From NCBI GenBank assembly GCA_964035545.1, contig OZ037768.1, positions 4,207,241 through 4,271,240 on the forward strand: a DNA stretch of 64,000 nucleotides. Direction: 5' to 3'. The translations under genes were made by a program, and so were the position numbers. Positions 11,801-22,703 of this stretch are shown here, one piece after another; within the stretch, counting starts at the first letter, position 1; every line of letters begins with the position of its first letter. Source of the stretch: Bugula neritina. Taxonomy: Eukaryota; Bryozoa; Gymnolaemata; Cheilostomatida; Bugulidae. The notes below the pieces were generated by a model. That model worked only from the letters and a program-made list of their open reading frames with translations, was not told where the DNA came from and did not search any database.

Positions 11801-12111
11801 TACCTACACTGTACTGTACATACCTACACTGTACTGTACATACCTCTGCATGACTATTCTATTTCTACAGTCAAGCGCCGGCAGCTGAAGAGTTACCCTC
11901 CTATGATGCTGCCGTAGCCAATACTAGAACCTCGCTGCCACCTATTAGAGCATCAGCTCCTCCTCTCAATGCTATAGAAAAAGCCCCGGCCCCTCCTGGG
12001 GATGACCTGGAGGGGAGACTAAATGAGCAGGAAATTGTGAATGCGCCCGAACCTCCGTCCAACGACCCCTCAAGTGCATCTGAGAAGAGCTCACTTGCTC
12101 TGGAGAGTTAG
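5895..12111 (+). CDS. BBS4: BBS4, BBSome TPR subunit
   Basis: Twelve coding exons: 5895-6006, 6404-6547, 6950-7061, 7656-7728, 7809-7990, 8386-8440, 8796-9017, 9347-9518, 9782-9854, 10230-10371, 10736-10887, 11871-12111. They sum to 1680 nt, giving 559 residues (human is about 519). Diagnostic stretches match BBS4 closely: [26 protein letters not shown], the FDVALTKYR repeat, and [16 protein letters not shown] in exon 7. The protein is a run of TPR helices with a Pro/Ala-rich C-terminal tail (exons 11-12). In the family it is a BBSome subunit and centriolar-satellite protein needed for ciliary cargo traffic. All introns are GT-AG; the first donor (GTTATT) is weak. Introns 3, 6, 10 and 11 each carry a different minisatellite. 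The start is chosen because it gives the expected short variable N-terminus before KVPELPI. Confidence 0.95.
7080..7474. repeat. 18-bp minisatellite in BBS4 intron 3
   Basis: About 21 tandem copies of an 18-bp unit (TCTAATGTGACTCACTAG) begin within ~20 nt of the exon 3 donor at 7062. Because 18 is a multiple of 3, the minus strand reads as a long RLVSHI-repeat ORF, which is an artefact of the repeat. Confidence 0.95.
8573..8756. repeat. 17-bp degenerate tandem repeat in BBS4 intron 6
   Basis: Imperfect copies of a unit like CTATTAGTAACTATCAA, with drifting length, end about 40 nt before the exon 7 acceptor at 8795. Confidence 0.8.
10382..10512. repeat. 21-bp minisatellite at the BBS4 intron 10 donor
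   Basis: About six copies of a 21-bp unit (GTAGAGTATTGTATATACTGT, one base variable) start roughly 10 nt after the exon 10/intron 10 junction (10371/10372). The unit is a whole number of codons and stays open in the exon frame. Retention of the intron would add a VEYCIYC-type repeat to BBS4. Confidence 0.9.
11101..11840. repeat. 20-bp minisatellite in BBS4 intron 11
   Basis: About 37 nearly perfect copies of a 20-bp unit (TACCTACACTGTACTGTACA) with sporadic C/T variation at position 3 or 4. The array ends about 30 nt before the exon 12 acceptor. High homogeneity implies recent expansion or gene conversion. Confidence 0.97.
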
Positions 12112-12227
12112 TCACTTTCTGCTTTCTGCTCTTACCTTGCTTTCATTTTATTTCATCAAATATTGTAAATAAGTATACAGCAAGCTCTGTGATGCAACAT
12201 TCTCAACTTCACTATTTAATTATGCTT

Positions 12228-12233
12228 AATAAA
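12228..12233 (+). terminator. BBS4 polyadenylation signal
   Basis: Canonical AATAAA lies 117 nt after the BBS4 stop codon (12109-12111). Confidence 0.6.
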
Positions 12234-12637
12234 AATTGCTCTTTGAAATGACATTTTTTAATTGCTGGTCATGTAACTTATAAGTAACAAAAATAGTTAT
12301 TAGAGTATAGTTTGAAGCTTATTGGATCACATGCTATATGACCATTTTTACTGAAAGGAGCAAACACTGATGATTGTGTTGTTAAAGGGAAGGTTTCTCG
12401 GTGTAGTTCACTATTTTCAGCTTGAGCTTATGATTATTTCTATAAAGTTCACATATGTTGGTATAAGAAAGTATTTTATATGGTATAAAAATAAATCTAT
12501 ATAGTATAAAACCAGTAATAAACAGTTAGTCTACCTTATTACGAATAATATGTAAACCTAGTTTCTTGATTTGTATAAAAAAAAACAATGAAAACAATTA
12601 TGCCTAGTTTGTGTTTCTAGCAAGTATAAAGCTGATG
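12234..12637. other. intergenic, between convergent genes
   Basis: Between BBS4 (+) and the membrane-protein gene (minus). AT-rich; no ORF, RNA gene or clear repeat is seen. Confidence 0.5.
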
Positions 12638-15264
12638 TTATGACGCTGCGTCATCAGTAGTTTTATTCTTTGATGAGTTGACAGATGAGTGAGTTTTTTC
12701 TTTCGCAACGAATAATGTGATGTCAGCAACAGCCATACATACAAATGAGCAGACGACTACAAATAAAGAGAATACAACTCCTTATAGTGAACATGTGCCT
12801 ACAGGCTACAAACACTGCTATGTTTTAGGATTATTGTACATGGGATATTAGATTACATGATTACAGCTTGAGTATTACCGCAAATAAACAAAATACTGCC
12901 TGCATGCATTTCTTTTAAGCACTGGGGGGGGGGGGGGGAGGGTTGATGCCCACATTGAGAACTGCTTAGTTAAATAGATTAAATAAGTCTAATGAAAATG
13001 TGAATTGCAAATAAGAAGACCAATGGTAAATTATACCTGTAATTTCCAGCCAACTATTCAATTTTGAAATGTTATACCAGTTATAAATCATTTGCTAGAA
13101 TATGATGCGTCTCAAATCTATATCTCTGAATGTATATTTCTATAAGGCTGATCCAACAGCTGATCCAACAGCCATTAGGCTGTGCTACGATGATTTTGAG
13201 GAGCTTTCCAGAGTTACTTAAGTTACTCTAACGTTAAGGCTTGTTTACAACTCTGCTGAAGAAGTGACAAGCTCTACAGTTTCTTCAACTTTTTTTATCG
13301 TAAAACACACCTTTAGGCTAGTTATACAGGTTTACAGTAAACAATAATATAATACAATATATTAGCTTTATAAGACACTTCAACTTACCTAGACACAGCC
13401 AGTACGAGTAGATAAGAGGGAAGTTTTGCATAACTACAAAAATATAATTCAAACTGTGTTATTATATAATATATTATTTGTAGATCATGTCAAAAATGTG
13501 CAACAAAATAACAATTACGTTCATGTAATTGTAGTTCATGTAAAATATTAACTTTTCTCCAAAAGATATACAGTATTTCACTATAGTTTCAAATGTAGTC
13601 ACACAACTAGACTGTGTAGAGTATGTTTGATATTTATAACTTAGACCAGAATCTGAACTCACCAATACAAGAGACTGTGATGTGGATAAGAGTAACTAAG
13701 GCTACAAACAGCCACACTGACTTCTGAACCGAGATGAGTAATATCAACAGGAGCATTGAATAGGCAGCTACTAGAGACATCAAGTTTACTGCAATTAAAA
13801 TGATAATTTCCACGTAGGTCATCATCATATAATCTACAATCTACTTACACTATATGATTGTGCATGTGTAATATATACCTATATCTACAATCTACCTATA
13901 TATACACTACAGTTTACTTACAGTCTTACACTATATAATGTACATGTGTAATATAGGTACTTATATATACAATCTACTTATAATGTATATACAGTCTACT
14001 TAGTACTTACTGGACACTACAGTCTACATACATGTACAATCTACTTACACTACAGTCTACATTCATGTACAACCTACTTACATGACAGTCTACATACATG
14101 TACAACCTACTTACACTACAGTCTACATATATGTACAATCTACTTACATGACAGTCTACATACATGTACAACCTACTTACATGACAGTCTACATACATGT
14201 ACAACCTACTTACATGACAGTCTACATACATGTACAACCTACTTACACTACAGTCTACATATATGTACAACCTACTTACATGACAGTCTACATACATGTA
14301 CAACCTACTTACATGACAGTCTACATACATGTACAACCTACTTACATGACAGTCTACATACATGTACAACCTACTTACACTACAGTCTACATATATGTAC
14401 AACCTACTTACATATTCAGTATGATTTATATATATATTATCTGCAACTTAAACTCAGACCTTAAAATTGGTCTGTTGAAAACTTAACTGAAGAGTACTTA
14501 CTTGTACTTGTACTTACTTTTTGACGGAATTGAAAAGGTGCAACATTTGTCCAAGTCAACCCATGTTATAAAATCAAATGGAGATTTTGGATCGAATTTT
14601 TCTATCCTAGAATAGTAAGCAAGAGCAAGCATATTATTATTATTAAAAATGTTATGGAAAATGCATATGCTTGAAGTGTAGGAACACAATTAACAGTGTT
14701 TAAACATTAATAATTGATTCAATGATAATTGACTGAATGTATTAGGTTTAAGTTTGTGTATTGTAGAACAGTTGATTCCCATTATAATATCATATTTTCA
14801 TATAAAAGTATATCATTCTGCAGAAGCAGACTACAAATATACAGCCGGATACTATAGCAGGGGACAACATATACGTCTGCTGTTGAATGTGATGTAAAAA
14901 TCGATATGAAGCTTGACACAAACCTATAAGCACCATTCCCTATGCTAGCCATCAAGTATAGTCCAGTATAGAAGAAAAATATACACTTGGACAGCTGCCA
15001 TAAGATTATCTGAAAGAATAAACCCAGACCTATGTAAATAACTCGCACTAAAACTGAGAAGGACAATGATTTAAGTTGGAAAACATAAAATAGAGTGACA
15101 TCACATGATGAGGTATATAAGAGTTATATTGTATTGCGGTAGTGAATGTGTATTCATGTCATACTCTGATTCAACATGTATACATGAAATTATCATACAT
15201 ATTGTTATGTAAAGCTTACAGCACATACCTTACAGATTTCCAATACTCTCTCCTTATCCGGCAT
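12638..15264 (-). CDS. small multi-pass membrane protein, possibly TMEM107-like
   Basis: I assembled six exons on the minus strand: 15264-15234, 15053-14924, 14606-14518, 13788-13663, 13433-13389, 12756-12638. All junctions are GT-AG with matching phases and sum to 540 nt (179 residues). The Met at 15264 is the first after an in-frame stop at 15301-15303. Four or five hydrophobic segments are visible: around VIYIGLGLFFQII, CIFFFYTGLYLMAS, LMSLVAAYSMLLLILLI, VWLFVALVTLIHITV and YWLCLVVCSFVCMAV. A Lys/Ser/Thr/Asp-rich tail ends in DDAAS. The last membrane segments and the TLFVAKEK end vaguely resemble TMEM107, a ciliary transition-zone tetraspan, but this is weak. Exon phasing is the best support; the identity is unproven. 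The 45-nt exon is the least certain. Confidence 0.5.
12919..12939. repeat. poly-G tract
   Basis: A run of about 15 G interrupted by one A, within the last intron of the membrane-protein gene. Similar G/C runs occur at 22013-22027 and 27245-27330. Confidence 0.7.
13990..14412. repeat. 33-bp minisatellite in intron of membrane-protein gene
   Basis: About 12 copies of a 33-bp unit built from CTACATACATGTACAAC and CTACTTACATGACAGT. The array fills the intron between the third and fourth exons (14517-13789). It is open on both strands only because the unit is 11 codons long. Confidence 0.92.
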
Positions 15265-15799
15265 TGAATACAGCTCATTTACTGCTACTACTAATATAAC
15301 TTATTAATATAGTACATTACATGCATGTAATTTTAATGGCAGTCTTGGTTTCTTATAAACTAACACAGTAACTAAACTACTGTTAGTACTTCATTCAGTA
15401 ACTCATTGTTTACGTTTATTAACTCAACTGTAGGCATTAAATTACCTGCAATTCAAAAGAGCTACTCTTTGTTTATATGCAGCTAAGCAATCATTACTTT
15501 TGAACCAATCAGAAGCCGTAATAAACAAGATCGGTCTTCCTAGTATATAAGCCATACTTAGACTAAAATTAAGCACAATATATTCAATAACACATCTCTC
15601 TGTGGCATTAGCAATCAATACAACCGAGGTAAGAAAGAGCTGTGTTACGCTGCAGCAGTTGAGCTGCACATTTATCAATTTGAAAGTCTCCAACTGAAAA
15701 CAGGCAGTCAGAGTTAAGCTGCTCTACGATATTTCAGTTATTGTGCAAGGCATTTGAAATTTTAGCATAAATAATTTTTCCTTATAGAATCAGCAAACA

Positions 15800-17538
15800 A
15801 TGGCTTCAGGAGACAGCGCAGGTCTTGCTAGTCAGTTTACAGCCTTCTGCAACTTTGGCGGAGCTTCTGGCAAGACTACTTTGACCACAAAAAACTGCAC
15901 CAAGTTGTTCAAAGACTGCAAACTGTATGGCAAAAATTTGACTACTACAGATACAGACATTGCATTTTCTAAGGTGAAAACAAAAGGAAAAACGTAAGTA
16001 AAAAAAATATAGCTTGGCATGAATATATTATGTTAGCACCAAAAGCTTATAACAGCTTCAAAATTTGATAAGCTAGTGCTTTCAGATATTATCATCATGA
16101 TGTGCAACAATGTGCATACCATATAGTCAATAACCAATATCCTTTTCAAACTAGCATGAATGCAGCACTGAGAAATAATTCACCATAATTTTCATAATAA
16201 CTAAAGTTTACACAGCAATAAAGCTATTATATGTAATATGCCTATAGGCATTTCTTTAGGTTTTATAAACAATAATATTCAATAAACTTGCAAATATTTA
16301 TGCCTAAGTTAAATTGTTTTTTATCCAAATAAATTTGATTTTTCTGTCCGTAGGGAGATAAGTCTTGATGAGTTCAAGCAACTGCTAAAAGAGGTGGCAC
16401 CCAAGTATAAGAAAGATAAAAAGAAAGAAAGTGATGAGGCAGCAGTTGCTGACATGACAGAGATGATCTGTAAACATGGACCATCCACTGCTGGCACCAC
16501 AGTAAGTGCTCTGCCTATTCTTAAAATCTTATCTTAATTTCATCTTCTCTTTCTCCTATGCTCTTCATTGAAAGACTCTTTAAAATAGTGAGCATGTAAG
16601 AAAGGGTCAGTAAGGTATGCACCCACCTTTTGAGTAGGATTTCAAGCTAGGTTCAACTATAGATTGGTTGAATACACCAGCATTCAGCTAGGTAACAATC
16701 AATAAAATATTTATAAGGACTGATCATTCTGAAAGATTATCAGAAATATTCCTGTAGTTCTAGCTAATAGTCATATCAAACTACAAAGTAGCTACAATGT
16801 TTAGTGTGTGGTCACAATGTTGAGGTGGACAAAGATGTGGGCCAGGGTATACAAAGTGCACTTTTATTTGCAGAGTTGACTCTACTGCTAGTGATTTACA
16901 TGAAACTAATTAAAATTAATTTGCATATGTTAGTTGCTGGTGTCTTAGCAACACGTAAACAACAATTTATACTAAATCTCGAGTGGTTTGAGATAAGATA
17001 GACCGCAGGCACCTCTATGTTATGCAAGTTCAATAGCATTCCAAGTGTGGCTGGCTATACTATTATATAGGCATTGTATTTACAGTTAATAACAGCCTGT
17101 GGACAGTATATGATACTTAATTTACTGGACAATTCCAGCTTTAAAACACAATCATTACGATAATATTGATGTTGCTCCTAGAAAGAAAACATAACCTACT
17201 TGTAGCTATTGAGCAATTAATAAATTCACTAAAGAAAACATATTGCATCTTTCACTATTAAAATATTGCAAATATTTAAAAAATATCAACAGCTGTTGCG
17301 TTATAACAAAATAATGATGGTGGCACGCATTTGAATACGATATTTGGTGCTTTAGGGGACTAGTAAGACAGGGGGCGTGGCCAAGATGACGGACGCCTCT
17401 CAGTACACAGGGGCCCACAAGGAGAGGTTTGATGCCAGTGGCAAGGGTAAAGGTATAGAAGGGAGAGAGGAGAGGGCAGACAACTCTGGATATGTTGGAG
17501 CTTACAAGGGAGCAGAAACCTATGATAAAAGCCATTAA
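15800..17538 (+). CDS. TPPP: TPPP/p25-alpha family protein 1
   Basis: Three coding exons: 15800-15993, 16354-16501, 17356-17538 (525 nt, 174 residues; vertebrate TPPP3 is 176). An acceptor 13 nt before the ATG indicates a 5' UTR intron. The p25-alpha domain is complete. The N-terminal helical part has [10 protein letters not shown] and [10 protein letters not shown], and the second exon has [12 protein letters not shown]. The C-terminal tubulin-binding region has HKERFD, the GKGKGIEGR motif at residues 143-151 (family GxGxGxxGR) and SGYVGAYK at about 158-165. TPPPs bind and bundle microtubules and are linked to cilia and flagella. A divergent paralogue follows 2.3 kb downstream on the same strand. 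Confidence 0.95.
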
Positions 17539-19035
17539 GGACCACAGCTGTTCACAGTCATAAAAACAAGCAATTTTAATGAACAAATATATATAATACG
17601 TGTTTTACATCATGTTGTTTGTTAGTATTAGCCTATGTTCTATTTCTGTAGCTAGTTTCGGTTTATATGTAATAGGGATGGCATTGATGTAGTGACAGTA
17701 TATCTGCTTGAACTAGCAGCTAAAACTGAAGCTACATCAAAACTCTCTATTCTGCTCAACATTAATCAGTGAATTATAGAAAAGCTACCAATTCAGAAAC
17801 ATGTTTGTTTCAGTCCTGTATGTTTATTATTTTATATAGTTTGCTTGAGAAATAACTCAGTGGATCAACACTTAGAGAAGCATATTATTTTCAGTTAGAC
17901 AATAAAAATGTAGAATAAACATGCTGACTAAAGAAAGTAATCACAGCACAGAGCAGGTTCAGCTGCAGGTCATCGGTACAAAACAAGTTCCAAAAATAAT
18001 TGCATTGGCTATCAATAACCACCAGAGATATCCTGTACACATTCATGGTATTTGTATAGACCAAATCACACAATTGTTGTAAAGCATTGAGGCAGTTGTT
18101 GAACACAGCTATAGATGAATAAAGGTGATTAGACATGCAATCAATATTTGCAATAACTGATATTTAAGTACTTATTTAAGCTATTGCCTTCTATTACGAC
18201 TAAATCAAATAAGAGTTCAAATAACACAATGAAACCTAACTAAAACACACCCACTTGTGTTGAAGCTTTAAGTTTGAAGTTATTCTGTATAGCAGCTCAA
18301 AGTACACTTGCACTTGTAGCAGTGGATTGAAATGTCATTCCAAACACTTGAGGACCCAGGGTATGGTAGTTGCAGTGGTATTATATGTACACATGTAGGT
18401 CCCTTTTTAACTTGGCTCATTTATTTTTATGTGTTTAAATAAACTTCAACGGAGATCAGAAGCCTTTAGCTGTTTTAAAACCCCACAGTGAAGCTTATGA
18501 GAAACAAAACTTCTAAGCAATTTAGCTAAATCAACTGATACACTAGTTTCCATAGATGGTAATTTGTGTCTGACATAAACAAATAACAATACAGTTGTTG
18601 TTGGATGAAACACTGACTTAGAGTAAAACTTAGTAAATTGTAATTGAAATTTAAATTTGTAAAGAAATACAGCATTATTCTAGTGAGACATTCTGCTAGA
18701 CATATCTCTGGGCAATTGAAGGCAGCACAATAACATACATTTATTATTTATATTATGGGACATTTTTTAAATTGACTTTTTCCTTGATGAAATCATAGAT
18801 GAATAACATATTAACAGCTGTTTTCAAATTTGCAAAACAGAAAATTCTATAAGCCATCCCTACTTTATAATATATTCTATACCAGCAACTGTACACCATG
18901 GCAGTTCATGTAAATCAGGATCTTATAAGATTTAAGTATATAGATGTGCATGCAGGGAACTGTGCACTGGAGCAAATACTGTGGGTGGGAGAGGCTGATA
19001 CATAGTGCCATTGTCGACGTCACACAACCTCTACT
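17539..19035. other. intergenic, between the two TPPP genes
   Basis: AT-rich sequence with no ORF matching a known family and no RNA gene seen. A minisatellite begins at its right end. Confidence 0.5.
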
Positions 19036-19480
19036 GGTATAGTAAGTATAGTGTTATGGGTACAGTGTAACAGTGTGGTGTACTGTACACAATACAGTGT
19101 AACAATGTGGTGTACAGTACACAATACTGTGTAACAGTGTAGTATACATGACACAATACAGTGTAACAGTGTGGTGTACAGTGCACAATACAATGTAACA
19201 GTGTGGTGTACAGTACACAATACAGTTAACAGTGTGGTGTACAGCACACAATACAGTGTAACAGTGTGGTGTACAGTGCACAATACAGTGTAACAGTGTG
19301 GTGTACAGTGCACAATACAGTGTAACAGTGTAGTATACAGTACACAATACAGTGTAACAGTGTGGTGTACAGTGCACAATACAGTGTAACAGTGTAGTAT
19401 ACAGTGCACAATACAATGTAACAGTGTAGTGTACAGTGCATAATACAGTGTAACAATGTAGTGTACAGTACACAATACAA
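19036..19480. repeat. 32-bp minisatellite upstream of TPPP copy 2
   Basis: About 14 imperfect copies of a ~32-bp unit containing CAGTGTGGTGTACAGT and CACAATACAGTGTAA. One unit is shortened near 19221. Three overlapping minus-strand Cys/Tyr/Thr-rich ORFs here are products of the repeat. The array ends 355 bp before the ATG of the second TPPP gene. Confidence 0.92.
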
Positions 19481-19835
19481 ATCAAAACTCGAAAATCCAC
19501 AATTCCTTCTATAATAAATTTTATTTTCAATCAACAATTTAAATCGTGAAAGTAAGTATCAGAAATACAAACGTTATTAAAGTTTACTAAAGTTTATTTT
19601 GCACTTAGTCATGTTGAAAGTCATCAACAACTATATAAATATTTTACTTCATGCTAGGAAATAGTTCTCGCCATCCTTTACAGACAGTGACCTAAATTTA
19701 CCATCACATTTAAACTGGAGTAAAGTAGTGTCAAGGGAGATTATTTAAGGCTTGAGTGAGGGGGTCAACTACCCGTGACCAATTACTTTACTAGTATATT
19801 GCTTTCTTATTGACACTTTTGCAGAATCATACAAT

Positions 19836-21324
19836 ATGGCTGGTACTAATCAACTAGAAGCAGTATTTAAATCCTTCTGCAGCTTTGGAGTAGGGAAAGA
19901 AGAGGAGGCATTATTGGAGCCTGCAAAATGCAGCAAACTTTTCAGAGATCTTAAGCTATATGGAAAGAGTCTGACTGAAACCGACGTTGACATTGCCTTT
20001 AATAAGGTGAAAGCAAAGACAGAGAGGTAAAGATTCACTGTACAGTAAGACTGAAAGCATCTTTTATGGTTCTTTTAAAACACCATAAAATCCTTACTTT
20101 TGAGTCACCATATTGAATAGGACCAAAATTCAAAAATGGAAACTTTTGAATAACTTGAACATACAACATTTGTATAAGTACCAGTGGACCAGTAAAAATG
20201 TGTGAGCAAGCGAGATTGAAACTCAAAATGTTCCAAATTAATCCCTGGTTTGTCATACTAAATACCTGTCACCAAATTCAATGCTGATTTCTAAGTTTTG
20301 CTATTATTATTACAAGAAGCTTTTTCTACACATACAAACTTCTTATGGATTTAGAAAACAAGGGTTTATTTACAATTCACAGCTTACTGAAATAACAACT
20401 ATGCAGCAGTAGCAAAATTTTACCAGCCACTGAAACACAACTTAGTTTAAAATGAATAAGAAGCACAATCAAATTCCACCCTTAATGAATAGTAGCTCAG
20501 CTGAACCAGTCCTAATAAACGCTGAAGCAAGTTGTGCACAGTTAAATTATCAACGATTCTTTGCTATCCCTGTCAGAACCTCTGATGGAAAGAGGTTTTT
20601 AAAGTGGGCTATGAAGTTATTCATATGCAACATAAGAACAATTATGACTGGATGCCATCCCTAACATTACGAGTGTTAGGACTCAAACCTCCTGTTCCAG
20701 CCAACGTTCTAACCACTCCACCACATCTGCTCCCCAGTTTAATTACTGTTATGATATGTAGTAAATAAATAAGGTTTAAGGATAAGTATAAACGCTGTAT
20801 TATTTTATTTCTTAGAAAAATAAACTTTAAGCAATTTCAAGAATTACTAAAACTTGTGGCAGAGAAATACAAGAGTGACAAACGCTTAGATGATGGTGTT
20901 GATGCGTTACAGGCTTTGATTGAAGATATATCTTCCAGAAAAACTCCAGCTCAGGTGATGTTAGCAAGTTATATGACTTTACTTTTGAAATACAGAACAT
21001 GCTGTAACACATTCTAATCATATAATAATGTATACAAGCTGAAGATTTTCATTGGCATCAGGTTTGTATTGAAAAGACAACTCCACTATAAACTAATCCA
21101 GTAAATGAAAGAGGGACAACTTCCTTAACAGCATCCGCAACTTATAATTAAATTGAGGCAAAAATACATTCAATACAGTGTTAAAACGAAACTGGAAACT
21201 CCTCTTGTTTTCATATGAAATTATCTGTTTCCAGACTCCTGGTGCATCTGCAAGCACAGACCGAGTGGTTGGGACGTCCAAATACACAGGTATGGCTGGT
21301 GGAGCTGATATAGATGAAAAATAA
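19836..21324 (+). CDS. TPPP/p25-alpha family protein 2, truncated C-terminus
   Basis: Exons 19836-20026, 20816-20954 and 21235-21324 (420 nt, 139 residues). The intron positions match the first TPPP gene, so this is a tandem paralogue. The p25-alpha core is intact (SKLFRDLKLYGKSLTE, DVDIAFNKVK, INFKQFQELLKLVAEKY). Exon 3 is short: it keeps SKYTG but lacks HKERFD and the GxGxGxxGR motif. It stops at TAA 21322-21324. Immediately after, in the same frame, SYGYVGIYGTK and a second stop (21358-21360) follow, resembling the family's SGYVxxYK end. Either the C-terminus has decayed or the TAA is read through. An acceptor just before the ATG suggests a 5' UTR intron. Confidence 0.85.
20557..20735 (-). 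mobile_element. tRNA-derived SINE copy (diverged), intron 1 of TPPP copy 2
   Basis: It reads on the minus strand. A tRNA-like head with a degenerate B box (AGGTTTGAGTCC) lies near 20682-20693, followed by the same body motifs as the copies at 31050 and 55159: CCAGTCATAATTGTTC and a CCTCTTTCCATCAG-like tail. It is more diverged than the other two, so boundaries are approximate. Confidence 0.75.
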
Positions 21325-21360
21325 AGTTATGGTTATGTAGGAATTTATGGTACCAAGTAG

Positions 21361-22703
21361 TCTAGTTTGTTGGGAAAGACTAGGTAAAATAAGCATATGC
21401 TATATCTGAATGATATGTTAAGATACTAGAGCAATAGTGGTGTAAAACATTATCATTTTATTATGATTATTATGACAATTACCACCAACACTACTACTAC
21501 TAGTACTACTTTCAGTACCACTACAACTGCTAGTACTACCACTACCACTACTACTACTTATCCTACTACTACTATCACAACCTTTAGTCACACATGCAAT
21601 ACCAATCGAAACTTGTGTCGAGTTGTTTTCTCTTTACAATGAATGGAATAAAAAATATGAAAGCTTCCAACTTGTAAAACAAAATGCAATATTTGCTGTG
21701 TTTTAGTTACCAGCTGATGGAATCCCAGTGAATAGTGATCTCTTGTGGAGATCTACACCTTTCACACTAATCACATTAAACCTAGGAAGTATAATAAGAC
21801 TGTTTTTTCAACACTTTATAGCCCTGATGTTATGATAGAAAATATGATACATAGAATTGTTACTTCTATTAAACCAATATCAACAAATCAAAGCTATATT
21901 GATGCAATCAGTATTCTTCACGGAATTTTTTATAGAGAATTATGAATATATAATATCTATCATAATAGATACATGTATAGATTCGCACAACTAAAAGCTT
22001 GCAATACCTACAGCCCCCCCCCCCCCCGGGACAATGGAAAAATGATGTAGTGGAGACATCCAGCATATGAGAAATACAGAATATGCGATGTAGTCCATAT
22101 AGCTCTGGAGATGTTGATGAAAAAAGTTAATTTGTTTTAATTAAAAAGATAAACTTGGCATATATAATGAAACATACAAATATAGGATTATTTATTTTAA
22201 TGGTACTTTGCAATTGCTACTAAATACAGCAGTGTTGCAGCATCCTGTAAATTTTAGTAACACATTTGCTGGGCCCTGTATAATGGCAAATCGTTACGTT
22301 ATAAGTGAATTGTAGGAGTGTCAATCAATCAATCAATAAGTAAATCAATAAATCATGCTCTAGGGGCTAAAATCTCTCCAAGTTTTAGCCAGCCTTATTT
22401 ATTTCTTGTATATCATTCCAACTATTATAAAATTGCTGTCATATTTTTATAAAAAATAATATTGCAAAAAAGTGAGGATGAAAATATCAACTTATATGCA
22501 ATTTATCTTCTCTGCACACATCAACATACTTATAGCAGATACATTTGCACCAAGTTTAAACGTATTTAATTCAAAATTGAGTTGAATAGATATTACCCAT
22601 GCCAACAATATGACTCAATAGGTAACCTGACTGTAACAGTAAATAAATTATACAGTGTCAAGTGATATTATACGTCTTTCCATTTTACGGCTCACCCTAA
22701 AGA
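21361..22703. other. intergenic, between TPPP copy 2 and ELP2 (convergent)
   Basis: No gene is seen. It holds an ACT/ACC trinucleotide repeat (about 21481-21560), a C-run (22013-22027), a CAAT tetranucleotide run (22321-22356) and a minus-strand AATAAA candidate for ELP2 (22398-22403). Confidence 0.5.
21481..21560. repeat. ACT/ACC trinucleotide microsatellite
   Basis: Imperfect ACT, ACC and AGT triplets, about 160 bp after the stop region of the second TPPP gene. Confidence 0.85.

Noticed and set aside
11084-11917. 277-codon ORF of [11 protein letters not shown] repeats
   Set aside because: It is produced by the 20-bp array. It runs through intron 11 and enters BBS4 exon 12 in the wrong frame.
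14007-14486. Paired 131- and 134-codon ORFs on both strands
   Set aside because: The 33-bp unit keeps both strands open. The array lies in an intron.
15442-15693. 83-codon hydrophobic ORF as first exon of the membrane-protein gene
   Set aside because: Its donor leaves phase 2, which does not fit the next exon; a Met in that exon gives a clean start. It may still be a separate exon.
19020-19537. Three overlapping Cys/Tyr-rich ORFs
   Set aside because: The 32-bp unit cycles through all three frames without stops. No start context or family similarity.
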